This document shows positions 6,917 through 16,078 of a stretch of 18,341 nt of DNA, piece by piece. The stretch's first letter is position 1, and each line of letters begins with the position of its first letter. Origin of the DNA: DHVE2 group archaeon (GTDB taxonomy: Archaea > Thermoplasmatota > Thermoplasmata > Thermoplasmatales > Aciduliprofundaceae); assembly GCA_026986135.1 (NCBI GenBank), contig JALSPD010000023.1:1-18341 (forward strand). The letters are read 5' to 3'. The position numbers were made by a program, and so were the translations under genes. A model generated the notes under the pieces. The model saw only the letters and a list, made by a program, of their open reading frames with translations, did no database searches and was not told the DNA's origin.

Positions 6917-7824
6917 ACGAAATTACCAAATGCCCTGAATGCGGCTCAACTCATCTCGTGAGGGATTACGAGAGGGGCGAGCTTGTGTGCATGGATTGCG
7001 GACTGGTTATTGATGAATCTTACATTGATCAGGGTCCTGAATGGCGTGCCTTTGATGCGGAGCAGAGGGATTCCCGGGCTAGAACAGGCGCTCCAATGAC
7101 CTATACAATCCACGATAAAGGTCTCAGCACTGAGATTTCGTGGAAAAACAAGGATTCCTACGGGAAGAGCATACCTACGAGAAGCAGGGCGCAGCTCTAT
7201 AGGCTTCGCAAATGGCAGAAGCGCATTAAGGTTAGCAACGCCGCAGACAGGAATTTAACTCAGGCGCTGCAGGAACTTGAGAGGATAGCCTCCAATCTTA
7301 GCTTACCCCAGGATGTTCGTGAGACTGCAGCGCTAATTTATCGTAAGGCTGTTAAGGAGAACATGATACGTGGAAGGAGCATTGAGGGTGTGGTTGCGGC
7401 CAGTATCTATGCGGCATGTAGAATGCTCAATATACCGCGAACACTTGAAGAGATAGCCTCTGTGACACGTGTTAAGAAAAGAGAGATTGGAAGAGTGTAT
7501 AGAATCATGGCCCGGACGCTGAAACTCAACATTCTTCCGAGTAAGCCCGAGGATTACATAGATCGCTTCTGCGCCAAGCTAAAATTGAGCGGTGCCGTTA
7601 AGAAGAAGGCATACGAGATAATAAAGATGGCAGAGCAGCAGCGCATTCTTTCAGGCCGAGGACCTACCGGAGTGGCTGCCGCAGCCATCTACATTGCATC
7701 CATAATGATGAACGAGCGCAGAACCCAGCGCGAGGTTGCAGAGGTTGCAGGGGTCACGGAGGTCACAATAAGAAATCGCTACAAGGAACTGGTGGAGAAG
7801 CTCAATCTACCCGTGGAGGTTTGA
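6883..7824 (+). CDS. tfb: Transcription initiation factor B (TFB)
   Basis: TFB binds the TBP-TATA complex and the BRE and recruits archaeal RNA polymerase. The 313-residue length is normal. The N-terminal zinc ribbon has Cys17, Cys20, Cys36 and Cys39 (CPEC...CMDC). The B-reader/linker region around 50-110 includes [19 protein letters not shown]. Two cyclin folds follow at about 120-215 and 220-313. The second carries the BRE-recognising helix-turn-helix [20 protein letters not shown] at 281-300. The first residues, [10 protein letters not shown], are a basic lead. It is the second gene of the gar1 operon, with a strong ribosome-binding site of its own. Whether the genome carries further TFB copies cannot be seen here. 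Confidence 0.97.
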   Translation: MAKEKEKKKWIDEITKCPECGSTHLVRDYERGELVCMDCGLVIDESYIDQGPEWRAFDAEQRDSRARTGAPMTYTIHDKGLSTEISWKNKDSYGKSIPTRSRAQLYRLRKWQKRIKVSNAADRNLTQALQELERIASNLSLPQDVRETAALIYRKAVKENMIRGRSIEGVVAASIYAACRMLNIPRTLEEIASVTRVKKREIGRVYRIMARTLKLNILPSKPEDYIDRFCAKLKLSGAVKKKAYEIIKMAEQQRILSGRGPTGVAAAAIYIASIMMNERRTQREVAEVAGVTEVTIRNRYKELVEKLNLPVEV

Positions 7825-7846
7825 TTTAAAGCATGGGAGAAACACC

Positions 7847-7853
7847 TAAATAT
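7847..7853 (+). promoter_or_regulatory. TATA box of the FG-GAP gene
   Basis: TAAATAT is centred at 7850, so transcription should start near 7876. That is at a GGTGGT site (7876-7881) which precedes the TTG at 7885 by 3 nt. Confidence 0.5.
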
Positions 7854-7884
7854 CCCCTTTCTTTTATGAATAGTGGGTGGTATC

Positions 7885-9420
7885 TTGAGGTTCGGGGCAT
7901 TTGCGGTGCTGGTAATTGCAGTAGCGCTTTCAGGATTGTACTTCTCTTACTCCCCCGCTCTGCAATCTCCGAGTAATGTTGCCATGGAGACGCATGCTGC
8001 AGATTCCAATTTTACGGAGAGAGCGCATGAGGAATGGAGCAATGGAAGTTCCTACCTTCTGCTTCCTGGAGGATCCATAGGCAACGGTGTTGCTGTTGGG
8101 GATGTGAATGGGGATTCAAAGATGGATATTGTTACCATATCCGACGATACTGACTGGAGCGGACTCAGCTACAAGGAGCAGGCATCTTTGAGGATATGGG
8201 ATTACGATGGTTCATCTCTATCCCTGCTTGCGGAGAAGGTATGGGGAAGTGATGGCAAGAATCCCGCAGGAAATAAGGTAGTGAAAATATTCTCCTCAGG
8301 GGGCTCAACATACATAATCACGGGTGGGATGGAGAAATACGGACACTCCGCAGGTAAGGGTGGAATCAGAATATGGAAATACGCCTCAGGCATATCTCTA
8401 ATAAGCAATGTAACATGGAGGGATTATCCTGACAAGAACACCACGGTTGAGGATCTCTTTGTGGATGATGTGGACGGTGATGGCAATCTTGAGGTAATTG
8501 CGGTGGGAAATATAAAATGGAGCACGGATAACAACACCAAGAATTACAGCATGGCGGAGATAACCGCGTGGCGTATTGAGGGCGACATGTCTCTGAATTT
8601 TGTTGCGAAGTACATATGGCATGATGATGAGAACAACACATACGCAAATTCGGTGGATGGTGTGGATTACGATGGAGATGGCTATTGTGACATTGTGGTT
8701 GGGGGCAGTTATGGATTCAACGATTCTGGCGTGCTGAGATCAAAAGCACAGTTAACGGTGTTCAACCTCAGGGGCGGGGCGTTCATCAATCTAAGGCATG
8801 TGGAGTGGATTGACAACGATAACTGTGGGGTTATGGATCTCCTTATCAGAGATGTGGATAGGGACGGCAAGGATGAGATTGTGGCTGCTGGAGCGAACAA
8901 GTACTTCTCCACAGCAGGCGAGGTCTCCGTGTGGAGCTACGAACTTCAAAATCTTGCAAGGGCGCAGTTTTATATTGATCCGGAGGGCCAGCCGGGGAGC
9001 AGCCACTGGGATTGTCTCGGGCTATCGCTTGTGGTTGATGATTTTGACATGGATGGCGATAATGATATAGTTATCACTGGGCTATCCAAGGGACCTCACT
9101 CTGGAGGCGATACCTTCTGGGCATATCTTATAGCATTCCATTATTCATCCTCCACCCTGACTCAGGGATCCAAGATTTACTGGCGCGCATACGATGGAGA
9201 GGTTATGCAGTCCCTCGCCTCTGGAGACATTGATGGAGATGGAACCCCGGATATAGTTTCCTTCGGTTACGGGTGGAAATCGGATAGCTCAGGAGGAATG
9301 ACCTACTATGCCATGCTCTACATCTACGATTACCAGCAGAATGTCCCTGAATTGAATCAGGAGTTTCTTATTCTCCTGCCAATTCTTGTTGTTTTCATTC
9401 TGAGAAGGGCGAATCTTTGA
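7885..9420 (+). CDS. Secreted, C-terminally anchored FG-GAP/VCBS seven-bladed beta-propeller protein
   Basis: The 511-residue protein starts with a signal sequence (MRFGAFAVLVIAVALSGLYF) and ends with VPEL, a hydrophobic segment (FLILLPILVVFIL) and RRANL. It should sit outside the cell, fixed to the membrane. Six FG-GAP calcium loops follow the pattern DxDxDGxxDI: near residues 73, 195, 261, 323, 386 and 448. Their spacing of 62-66 and one double gap imply a seventh, degenerate repeat near 135 without the Asp loop. Seven matching strands of the AQLTVFNL / GGIRIWKY type confirm seven blades. Such propellers bind proteins or sugars. The start could also be GTG 7873, but that lies before the predicted transcription start, so TTG 7885 is preferred. 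The natural ligand is unknown. Confidence 0.85.
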   Translation: MRFGAFAVLVIAVALSGLYFSYSPALQSPSNVAMETHAADSNFTERAHEEWSNGSSYLLLPGGSIGNGVAVGDVNGDSKMDIVTISDDTDWSGLSYKEQASLRIWDYDGSSLSLLAEKVWGSDGKNPAGNKVVKIFSSGGSTYIITGGMEKYGHSAGKGGIRIWKYASGISLISNVTWRDYPDKNTTVEDLFVDDVDGDGNLEVIAVGNIKWSTDNNTKNYSMAEITAWRIEGDMSLNFVAKYIWHDDENNTYANSVDGVDYDGDGYCDIVVGGSYGFNDSGVLRSKAQLTVFNLRGGAFINLRHVEWIDNDNCGVMDLLIRDVDRDGKDEIVAAGANKYFSTAGEVSVWSYELQNLARAQFYIDPEGQPGSSHWDCLGLSLVVDDFDMDGDNDIVITGLSKGPHSGGDTFWAYLIAFHYSSSTLTQGSKIYWRAYDGEVMQSLASGDIDGDGTPDIVSFGYGWKSDSSGGMTYYAMLYIYDYQQNVPELNQEFLILLPILVVFILRRANL

Positions 9421-9423
9421 TTC

Positions 9424-9435
9424 TTTTTCCTTTTT
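9424..9435 (+). terminator. T-rich terminator after the FG-GAP gene
   Basis: Two runs of five T (9424-9428 and 9431-9435) follow the stop codon within 15 nt. Archaeal RNA polymerase stops at such T-tracts without needing a hairpin. Confidence 0.5.
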
Positions 9436-9457
9436 GCACGGTGCTGGGGGAATAAAG

Positions 9458-9466
9458 GTTTAATAC
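9458..9466 (+). promoter_or_regulatory. TATA box of gap
   Basis: The sequence around it, AAAGGTTTAATAC (9454-9466), is nearly the same as AAAGGTTAATAC in front of radA. Transcription should start near 9487, at the GGTGAT ribosome-binding site (9486-9491). Confidence 0.5.
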
Positions 9467-9482
9467 GCAAAATCAATAATGA

Positions 9483-10496
<1,014 letters not shown>

Positions 10497-10508
10497 CATC
10501 GGGGAAAA

Positions 10509-10517
10509 GGTTAATAC
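10509..10517 (+). promoter_or_regulatory. TATA box of radA
   Basis: GGTTAATAC lies just past the gap stop codon. Transcription should start near 10539, next to GGTGAT (10540-10545), which is 4 nt before the TTG at 10550. Confidence 0.5.
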
Positions 10518-10549
10518 CCATCATCTATAACCACAACAGGGTGATTCCC

Positions 10550-11515
10550 TTGGCGAAAAAGAAAGAGGAGAATAAGGAATATACGATAGAAGATCTTCCT
10601 GGAGTGGGGCCTGCCACGGCAGAGAAACTTCGTGATGCCGGGTATACTGATCTTATAGAACTTGCAGTTGCCTCACCCAAGGATCTCGCCGAGCTTGCGG
10701 GGATTGGTGAGGGGGTTGCGCAGAAGATAATAGCTGCGGCGAGGAAGTATGCAAATGTGGGTGACTTTGAAACAGGCGATACAATAATGGAAAGAAGAAG
10801 CAAATTAACAAAATTGACCACGGGCTCAAAGGAGATGGATGATCTCCTTGGCGGTGGACTGGAGACGCAGTCAATAACGGAATTTTTCGGTGAATTCGGC
10901 TCTGGAAAGACACAGATTGTGCATCAGCTCGCCGTGAATGTGCAGCTTCCAAAGGATAAGGGTGGGCTTGAGGGCCATGCAATTTTCATAGATACCGAGA
11001 ACACTTTCAGGCCAGAGAGAATAGTGCAGATGGCCCAGGCATATGGGCTGGATCCAAAAGAAGCTCTCAAGAAGATCCATGTTGCAAGGGCTTTCAATTC
11101 TCATCATCAGATGCTCCTGGTGGATAAGGCAATGGAAGTTGCTAAAGAATTTCCCGTTCGCCTGCTGGTGGTTGATTCTCTAACTGCCCATTTCAGGGCG
11201 GAGTATGTGGGAAGGAGCTCACTGGCAGAGAGACAGCAACTGCTCAACAGGCACATGCACGATCTCCTCAAGTTTGCCGATATAAACAACGCGGTGGTGG
11301 CGGTGACGAATCAGGTATCTGCCAAGCCAGATACCTTCTGGGGCGATCCCACAGCACCAATAGGCGGGCACATTGTGGCACACAATGCCACCTATCGTAT
11401 ATATCTTAGAAAAAGTCGCGGAAACAAGAGAATTGCCCGTCTAATTGATTCTCCCTCGCTCCCTGATGGGGAAGTGGTGATAGCAATCACCAATGAGGGA
11501 ATACGCGACGCATAA
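10550..11515 (+). CDS. radA: DNA repair and recombination protein RadA
   Basis: RadA is the archaeal RecA/Rad51 recombinase that forms filaments on single-stranded DNA and drives strand exchange. With the TTG start at 10550 it has 321 residues. The reading frame is open further upstream, but those residues (before [20 protein letters not shown]) are not family-like and would overlap gap. The GGTGAT site 4 nt before TTG supports this start. Domains: helix-hairpin-helix DNA-binding domain at about 12-65 ([12 protein letters not shown] and [12 protein letters not shown]), polymerisation motif [11 protein letters not shown] at 73-83, Walker [10 protein letters not shown] at 114-122, and Walker B LLVVDS at 205-210. 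The C-terminal core is complete. It has no intein. It ends tail to tail with sufB, with two bases between the stop codons. Confidence 0.97.
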   Translation: MAKKKEENKEYTIEDLPGVGPATAEKLRDAGYTDLIELAVASPKDLAELAGIGEGVAQKIIAAARKYANVGDFETGDTIMERRSKLTKLTTGSKEMDDLLGGGLETQSITEFFGEFGSGKTQIVHQLAVNVQLPKDKGGLEGHAIFIDTENTFRPERIVQMAQAYGLDPKEALKKIHVARAFNSHHQMLLVDKAMEVAKEFPVRLLVVDSLTAHFRAEYVGRSSLAERQQLLNRHMHDLLKFADINNAVVAVTNQVSAKPDTFWGDPTAPIGGHIVAHNATYRIYLRKSRGNKRIARLIDSPSLPDGEVVIAITNEGIRDA

Positions 11516-11517
11516 TT

Positions 11518-12843
11518 TTAAAAGCTGCCGCTTAGCGTCATCTCTATTATTTTTCTTATCTCTATGACGAACTCCATGGGTATATCCTTTAGGAGTGGAT
11601 CCACAAATCCCTTCACGATGAGCTGCGTTGCTTCCTCTTCCTTCAGGCCTCTGGACATCAGATAGAAGAGTTCCTCCTCTCTTATCTTGCCAATTGCCGC
11701 CTCGTGGCTGAGCTCGGCATCGTCCACCTCTGAAATCAATCCCGGATATGTCTCCATCTTTGCCTGTGGGTTGAGTATGAGGGCATCGCAGCTTATATGA
11801 CCCTTCGTTTTCGGTGCCTTTGCCCTTATTATACCTCTGGTTATCACCTTGCTGCTATCCATTATAACGCTCTTGCTTGCGTTTATCCCTCTTGCACCCT
11901 CTTCAAGAAGATTTATCTCTCCTCCGAGATCAATGTAGAAGTCCCTCTTGCCCAGTATTATCCCGTTGAGTTCAGCGTAGCCGCCCCTGTGCACATGGTA
12001 CTTAGGATTGGCTATATTGCTCTTTCCCGTGCCAAGGCCAACGGTGGTATTCAGGAATTCCGCGTTTTTTCCGACAATTGCCCTGGTCATGGGTCTTGTG
12101 TGCACATACTCTGGCCAGTTTTGGAGGACGCTCAGCTTAACCTTTGCTCCTTCCCCAATGTATGCCTCGGTCATATCAAGATGCAGGGAATGATGAACAA
12201 GCACGGGGGAGGTGCATCCTTCAATCAGGTGAATCTCGCTCTTCGGCTCGGCATCTATTATTATGTGGGGTGCCTGAGCCATCGCGCTGTCCTGAATCAG
12301 GAAGAAGAGATGCATGGGAACGGGAACTTTGAGTCCTGATTTAACATGAAGGAACACCCCGCCGTTCCAAACAGCAGTGTGGTACGCGGCCAGCTTACTC
12401 TCATATGGATTGAAAAGATGCATGAATTTATCCTTCATTGCAGGAAATTCGCGAACAGCCTCCTCCATGGATACCATTATCAGACCCTTATCCCGCCATG
12501 CCTTCATGAAATCGTTTAGCACTATGCTGGTATCGCTCTGCACCGCAAGCCCCGCAATGTATTTTTTCTCAACCTCCGCAATACCCAGGCGGTCAAGAAG
12601 GGAGCGCATCTCCTCCGGGAGATCGTCAAGGCTCTTTATCTCCGGCATAGGATTCTCTTCTGACTTTGCAATGTAGTCAAGTGGATCTTTAATCACAGGA
12701 TCGGTATGCGGAGCTTCAAAGAATGCCTTCAGTCCTTTGTACCTCAGTTTTGTGACCCATTCCGGCTCGCGATTTCTCTTTCTCAGCGTTTCTATTTGAT
12801 CCTCAATTATTGCGCGTGCATCCTGTGGTGTGAGATCACTCAT
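11518..12843 (-). CDS. sufB: Fe-S cluster assembly scaffold SufB/SufD-family protein
   Basis: SufB builds Fe-S clusters with the ATPase SufC. The 441-residue protein has the variable N-terminal part followed by the conserved beta-helix core. The key C-terminal residues of SufB are kept: Cys352 in HISCDALIL (equivalent to the assembly cysteine of E. coli SufB) and His380-Glu381 in ELSHEAAIGKI. SufD lacks this cysteine, so the product is SufB-like. ATG 12843 overlaps the sufC stop by 8 nt (ATGAGTGA); an upstream in-frame codon at 12879 would lie inside sufC and is rejected. The N-terminal region lacks the CxxC cluster-binding cysteines described for some bacterial SufB proteins. Only sufC and sufB are here, so it probably acts as a homodimer in the minimal archaeal SUF system. 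Confidence 0.93.
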   Translation of the reverse strand: MSDLTPQDARAIIEDQIETLRKRNREPEWVTKLRYKGLKAFFEAPHTDPVIKDPLDYIAKSEENPMPEIKSLDDLPEEMRSLLDRLGIAEVEKKYIAGLAVQSDTSIVLNDFMKAWRDKGLIMVSMEEAVREFPAMKDKFMHLFNPYESKLAAYHTAVWNGGVFLHVKSGLKVPVPMHLFFLIQDSAMAQAPHIIIDAEPKSEIHLIEGCTSPVLVHHSLHLDMTEAYIGEGAKVKLSVLQNWPEYVHTRPMTRAIVGKNAEFLNTTVGLGTGKSNIANPKYHVHRGGYAELNGIILGKRDFYIDLGGEINLLEEGARGINASKSVIMDSSKVITRGIIRAKAPKTKGHISCDALILNPQAKMETYPGLISEVDDAELSHEAAIGKIREEELFYLMSRGLKEEEATQLIVKGFVDPLLKDIPMEFVIEIRKIIEMTLSGSF

Positions 12844-13588
12844 GGCAACCACACTCCTCAAAAACCTTCTGAAAACCATCCCTTTCTATCCTCTTCACAA
12901 GCTCCTCCCCACCGGACAGTGCTATTTTTCCATCCTTCAGAATATGCACCTTAACCCTCTCAGGGTCTATGTGCTGAAGGATTCTCCCGTAATGTGTTAT
13001 GAGTAGAATTGCCCTGCCCTGGTCGTTCATCTCCCTTAACTTCGCGGATATAAGGGAGAGGGAATCAACATCAACACCGCTATCTGGCTCATCCAGAATT
13101 ATTAGAGAGGGCTCAAGAAGAAGCGCCTGTAGTATCTCAAGCCGCTTTCTCTCCCCTCCTGAGAATCCCACATTGATGTACCTCCTTAAATCATCCTCTG
13201 TGAGATTCACCTCCTTCGCCTTATCCACAACCATATCGTATGATTTCTCCCTCGGCACACCGCGCACCTTCTCAAGAACAAGGCGAAGATAATCAATTAT
13301 CCTTACACCTTCCACCTCTTCCGGATGCTGAAAAGCCAGGAAAATGCCCCTGCGGGCGCGGGAATCAACCTCAAGTTCCTTGATGTCTTCACCCATGTAA
13401 ATTAGATCTCCTTCCACCCTGTAGCGGGGATGGCCCATTATTGCCAGGGCCAGAGTGCTCTTCCCTGAGCCGTTTGGACCCATAATCACATGGAATTCTC
13501 CCTTTCCCACATTGAGGTCAATGCCCCTTATGATTTCCTTATCCTCCACGTAAACCCTGAGATTTCTAACCGAAAGCAGAGCATTCAT
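12836..13588 (-). CDS. sufC: Fe-S cluster assembly ATPase SufC
   Basis: SufC is the soluble ABC-type ATPase that drives conformational change in SufB/SufD during Fe-S cluster assembly. The 250-residue length is typical. Motifs in order: Walker A GPNGSGKS at 37-44, Q-loop around Gln87 (AFQHPEEVEG), signature FSGGERKR at 142-149, Walker B LIILDEP at 162-168 followed by DSGVDVDSL, and switch His199 (LLITHY). The FQHPEEVEG stretch is characteristic of SufC as against transporter ATPases. It is the first gene of a two-gene operon with sufB, whose start lies inside its last codons. The start at 13588 lies about 25 nt after a TATA box, so the transcript is probably leaderless. Confidence 0.96.
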   Translation of the reverse strand: MNALLSVRNLRVYVEDKEIIRGIDLNVGKGEFHVIMGPNGSGKSTLALAIMGHPRYRVEGDLIYMGEDIKELEVDSRARRGIFLAFQHPEEVEGVRIIDYLRLVLEKVRGVPREKSYDMVVDKAKEVNLTEDDLRRYINVGFSGGERKRLEILQALLLEPSLIILDEPDSGVDVDSLSLISAKLREMNDQGRAILLITHYGRILQHIDPERVKVHILKDGKIALSGGEELVKRIERDGFQKVFEECGCHE

Positions 13589-13608
13589 AATCCTGCCAGT
13601 AAAACATC

Positions 13609-13617
13609 ATTTTTAAG
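13609..13617 (-). promoter_or_regulatory. TATA box of sufC-sufB
   Basis: The minus strand reads CTTAAAAAT, centred about 25 nt before the ATG at 13588. This predicts a leaderless mRNA. Confidence 0.45.
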
Positions 13618-13641
13618 TGTTGCTGGGCATAAATGGGTAAT

Positions 13642-14160
13642 TTATCCCGAATTTCGGTGAGCGGACTTCAATGCCCTTATTCCCCTTATCAGGCATTTGA
13701 AGGAGAAGGTGAACGGTTTCCTATCACGGATGAATTCCGCATATTCGCTCCCAAAAATCTTTAGGGTTTCTCGCTCTTCAATTGCCATCATGAAGTATAG
13801 AGCTGCAGAGAAAAACCATCCCGAGAGCAGGATTGCGTAGATGTTTGAGGTAATTAAAGCGATTCCCACACCGAAAAATGCAGAGCCGAACTGCGCAGGA
13901 TGACGCATGCACGAATAAATGCCAATCTTCACAATCTTTTCCGGTCTTCTGATACCTCTCCTGATGTCAAAGTGTCCGTATATGCGGAGGGTGCGGCCCG
14001 CGATTGCGTTGAGAAGCAGGCCGTAAAACATCAGGAATAGCCCTGCGGATATGGTTATGTAGCGGAAGTATTGCGGCATATAATTTGGAACTAATATTCC
14101 CACAGCGGCTATTGTTGCCCATGAAGCGAACCAGAACGCAAATTTGGGTGCGAAAGACAT
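13642..14160 (-). CDS. Isoprenylcysteine/phospholipid methyltransferase-like membrane protein
   Basis: The 172-residue protein has about four hydrophobic segments and the C-terminal signature of the ICMT/PEMT group: GIYSCMRHPAQFG (Arg86-His87-Pro88) and EERETLKIFGSEYAEF from 128. In that family these bind S-adenosylmethionine and membrane-embedded substrates. The substrate here is unknown; archaeal members could act on lipids or on other hydrophobic molecules. Two starts are possible. ATG 14160 is about 27 nt from a TATA-like element, while ATG 14175 would be only about 12 nt away, so 14160 (MSFAPKF) is preferred. It is transcribed alone, separated from sufC by about 50 bp that hold the sufC promoter. 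Confidence 0.8.
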   Translation of the reverse strand: MSFAPKFAFWFASWATIAAVGILVPNYMPQYFRYITISAGLFLMFYGLLLNAIAGRTLRIYGHFDIRRGIRRPEKIVKIGIYSCMRHPAQFGSAFFGVGIALITSNIYAILLSGWFFSAALYFMMAIEERETLKIFGSEYAEFIRDRKPFTFSFKCLIRGIRALKSAHRNSG

Positions 14161-14183
14161 GGGGTGTAAGTGCATTTTTCACA

Positions 14184-14194
14184 TCTTAAACTTT
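14184..14194 (-). promoter_or_regulatory. TATA-like element of the methyltransferase gene
   Basis: The minus strand reads AAGTTTAAGAT. A start about 26 nt downstream falls at ATG 14160, giving a leaderless transcript. Confidence 0.4.
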
Positions 14195-14418
14195 TCTATT
14201 GATTGGCGGGAATAACTAAACACGATGGAAAGAAGTTATGATAGGTAAGGGTATATTCGGGATAAGTGATATAAAGGGTGATAGCGAGGGGTATGTGATG
14301 AAGAAAATGAGAATAGGGGCAATTGCACTGGTAATGGAATTGTGGAGCATCAGGCAGATAGATGTTTTATGATGATTCATTTTGAATTGTTGAAAGGGAT
14401 ACGAATCTTCTGGGAAAG

Positions 14419-14425
14419 TATAAAG
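14419..14425 (+). promoter_or_regulatory. TATA box of the MBL gene
   Basis: TATAAAG is centred 27 nt before ATG 14449, and no ribosome-binding site is present, so the mRNA is probably leaderless. This picks ATG 14449 over the in-frame TTG at 14434. Confidence 0.55.
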
Positions 14426-14448
14426 TACTCTTATTGGTATGCACATAT

Positions 14449-16023
14449 ATGTTACTAAGATTGTATGATGGGGCAAACACTGTTGGGGGAAATAAGATAT
14501 ATCTTACAGATCACAGACATGGCGTGTTTCTGGATTTTGGTTTGAATTTTGTGGAGTATAACAAATATTTCAAAGAATTTATAGATTTGAGTTTTGCACG
14601 AGGGATTCACGATTTCTTGGAGATGTCTTTGGTTCCTAAAGTGGACATATATCGCAAAGATCTATATCCATTGTATTTGAGAAGGGAAGATATGGATAAG
14701 ATACAGGTGGATGCGGTACTTATTTCACATGCTCATGCAGATCATTTTGGGTTGGTTGGGCTACTTGATATAGACATTCCCATAATGGCCTCTCCAGAAA
14801 CCCTTGCTCTGATTAAAGCATATCAAGATTCTGGGAGAACTAAGGAGCATTACTCAGTGATATACTCTGTAATCCGAGAACCATATGAGAATGAGCCTTT
14901 TTATAAAGACACAAGGGCTCTCCTGAAAAAGAAACGTATAGGCAATAATAAGGCGGCGGATAAATACATGCTTTTCAGAAAATTAATTCCCACGGAGGCC
15001 ATCTCTGCAAACTTTAAAGAATTTATAACGAATTTAGGCACAGGCTCAAAACAAGCATACAAAACTGAAGTGGCAAAAACCCACTTGAAATTTGGAGATC
15101 CCGAAGAACTTCCCTGGAAAATAGAATCCTATACTGTGGATCACTCAATATACGGTGCAGTGGGCTTTGTAATACACACAGACTCACATAAGATAGCATA
15201 TACGGGAGATTTAAGAGCACATGGTGAGAGGTCGAGGAGAACCTGGGAATTTGTCCAGGCAGCTAAAAACTCAGATGTTCTCATAATTGAGGGCACTCGT
15301 GTTTCTTCAGATAAGGAGCATAGCTATACCGAAGAAAAGGATGTTAAAGAGAACTGCTCCATGGTTGTAAGTGAATACGATGGCAAGATAGTAATGGCAG
15401 ATTTTTCGTCAAGGAATTTTGAACGACTAACTATTTTCAGAGAGATTGCCAGAGAAAATGGAAGAAAACTGGTTATAACAGAGAAGGATGCATATGCAAT
15501 ATCTGGTTTGCTCTCTGCAGGAACGGATATAGATACCGACTCCATTTTTATATATCCAAAAGCATATTTGAATACTTCATGGTGGCAAAAGGAGTTAAGT
15601 AATTCTGAGCTTTGGAAAGATAGGTATGTAAATCCAATAGATATACGGGAATCTCCTGGAGAATATGTTTTGGCGTTTTCTCTTTACGATATAACAAATC
15701 TCTTGGATATAAAACCTGATGGGGGCGTTTATATATACTCTTCAACTGAAGCGTTCACCGAAGAGATGGAACTTGATTTTATAACTCTTAACAACTGGCT
15801 TGTGAAATACGGAATAATGAGCGTAGGCTTTAAAATTGTTGATGGAAGGCCTGTATTTGAGCGTGGTTATCACTCCTCAGGCCATGCGACTCCAGAAGAC
15901 ATAGAAAAGATAATAGATATTGTGGATCCAGACATTATTGTTCCTGTGCATACTGAGCATCCTGAGTGGTTCTCGGAAAAATACGGTGACAAAGTAAAAA
16001 CGGGCAGGGAGATTATATTTTAA
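14449..16023 (+). CDS. RNase J-like metallo-beta-lactamase/beta-CASP hydrolase
   Basis: The 524-residue protein shows all metal-binding motifs of the nucleic-acid-acting MBL group: HAHADH (His94, His96, Asp98, His99), His233 in YTVDHS, Asp254 in TGDLRAHG, then the beta-CASP histidines in HSSGHA (475-480) and His501 in VPVHTEHP. These resemble RNase J, so an exo- or endoribonuclease is the likely activity. An extra stretch of about 90 residues (roughly 125-220, Lys/Arg-rich, including ALLKKKRIGNNKAADKY) lies between the first two metal motifs, where RNase J has little. The final KH-like C-terminal domain of bacterial RNase J is absent. The gene has lower GC content (about 38 percent in the sampled line) than gap-radA. 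It is a single-gene unit that converges on the Ig-like gene. A function in DNA processing is not excluded. Confidence 0.85.
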   Translation: MLLRLYDGANTVGGNKIYLTDHRHGVFLDFGLNFVEYNKYFKEFIDLSFARGIHDFLEMSLVPKVDIYRKDLYPLYLRREDMDKIQVDAVLISHAHADHFGLVGLLDIDIPIMASPETLALIKAYQDSGRTKEHYSVIYSVIREPYENEPFYKDTRALLKKKRIGNNKAADKYMLFRKLIPTEAISANFKEFITNLGTGSKQAYKTEVAKTHLKFGDPEELPWKIESYTVDHSIYGAVGFVIHTDSHKIAYTGDLRAHGERSRRTWEFVQAAKNSDVLIIEGTRVSSDKEHSYTEEKDVKENCSMVVSEYDGKIVMADFSSRNFERLTIFREIARENGRKLVITEKDAYAISGLLSAGTDIDTDSIFIYPKAYLNTSWWQKELSNSELWKDRYVNPIDIRESPGEYVLAFSLYDITNLLDIKPDGGVYIYSSTEAFTEEMELDFITLNNWLVKYGIMSVGFKIVDGRPVFERGYHSSGHATPEDIEKIIDIVDPDIIVPVHTEHPEWFSEKYGDKVKTGREIIF

Positions 16024-16071
16024 CCATTTAAAAATTCAAAAATAGAATATGAAGGAGGGTGGGGTAATCGT

Positions 16072-16077
16072 AAAAAA
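16072..16077 (-). terminator. T6 terminator after the Ig-like gene
   Basis: On the minus strand six T lie directly after the stop codon (16079-16081), followed further on by two more T5 runs. This is a typical archaeal T-tract stop, placed between two converging genes. Confidence 0.45.
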
Positions 16078-16078
16078 G

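Larger units (their letters stand above)
14161..14448. other. 288-bp spacer without a convincing gene
   Basis: This is the longest non-coding stretch of the window. It holds the promoter of the methyltransferase at its left end and that of the MBL gene at its right end. Two small open frames exist: plus strand 14238-14372 (44 codons) and a minus-strand frame over 14216-14476. Neither has a ribosome-binding site, a recognisable motif or a well-placed TATA box. C-box-like GTGATGA (14296-14302) and ATGATGA (near 14369-14375) occur, but no matching CTGA D box was seen between them. It may be the remains of lost DNA. Confidence 0.5.

Noticed and set aside
11797..12339. 180-codon open frame on the plus strand
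   Set aside because: It lies opposite sufB, whose conserved core is plainly coded on the other strand. The product is rich in Cys, His and Tyr without order.
14238..14372. 44-codon plus-strand frame MIGKGIFGISD...
   Set aside because: It has no ribosome-binding site, no well-placed TATA box and no recognisable motif. Open frames this short are common by chance.
14296..14375. Possible C/D-box guide RNA
   Set aside because: Two RTGATGA sequences are present at a suitable distance, but no CTGA D or D' box was found between or just after them.
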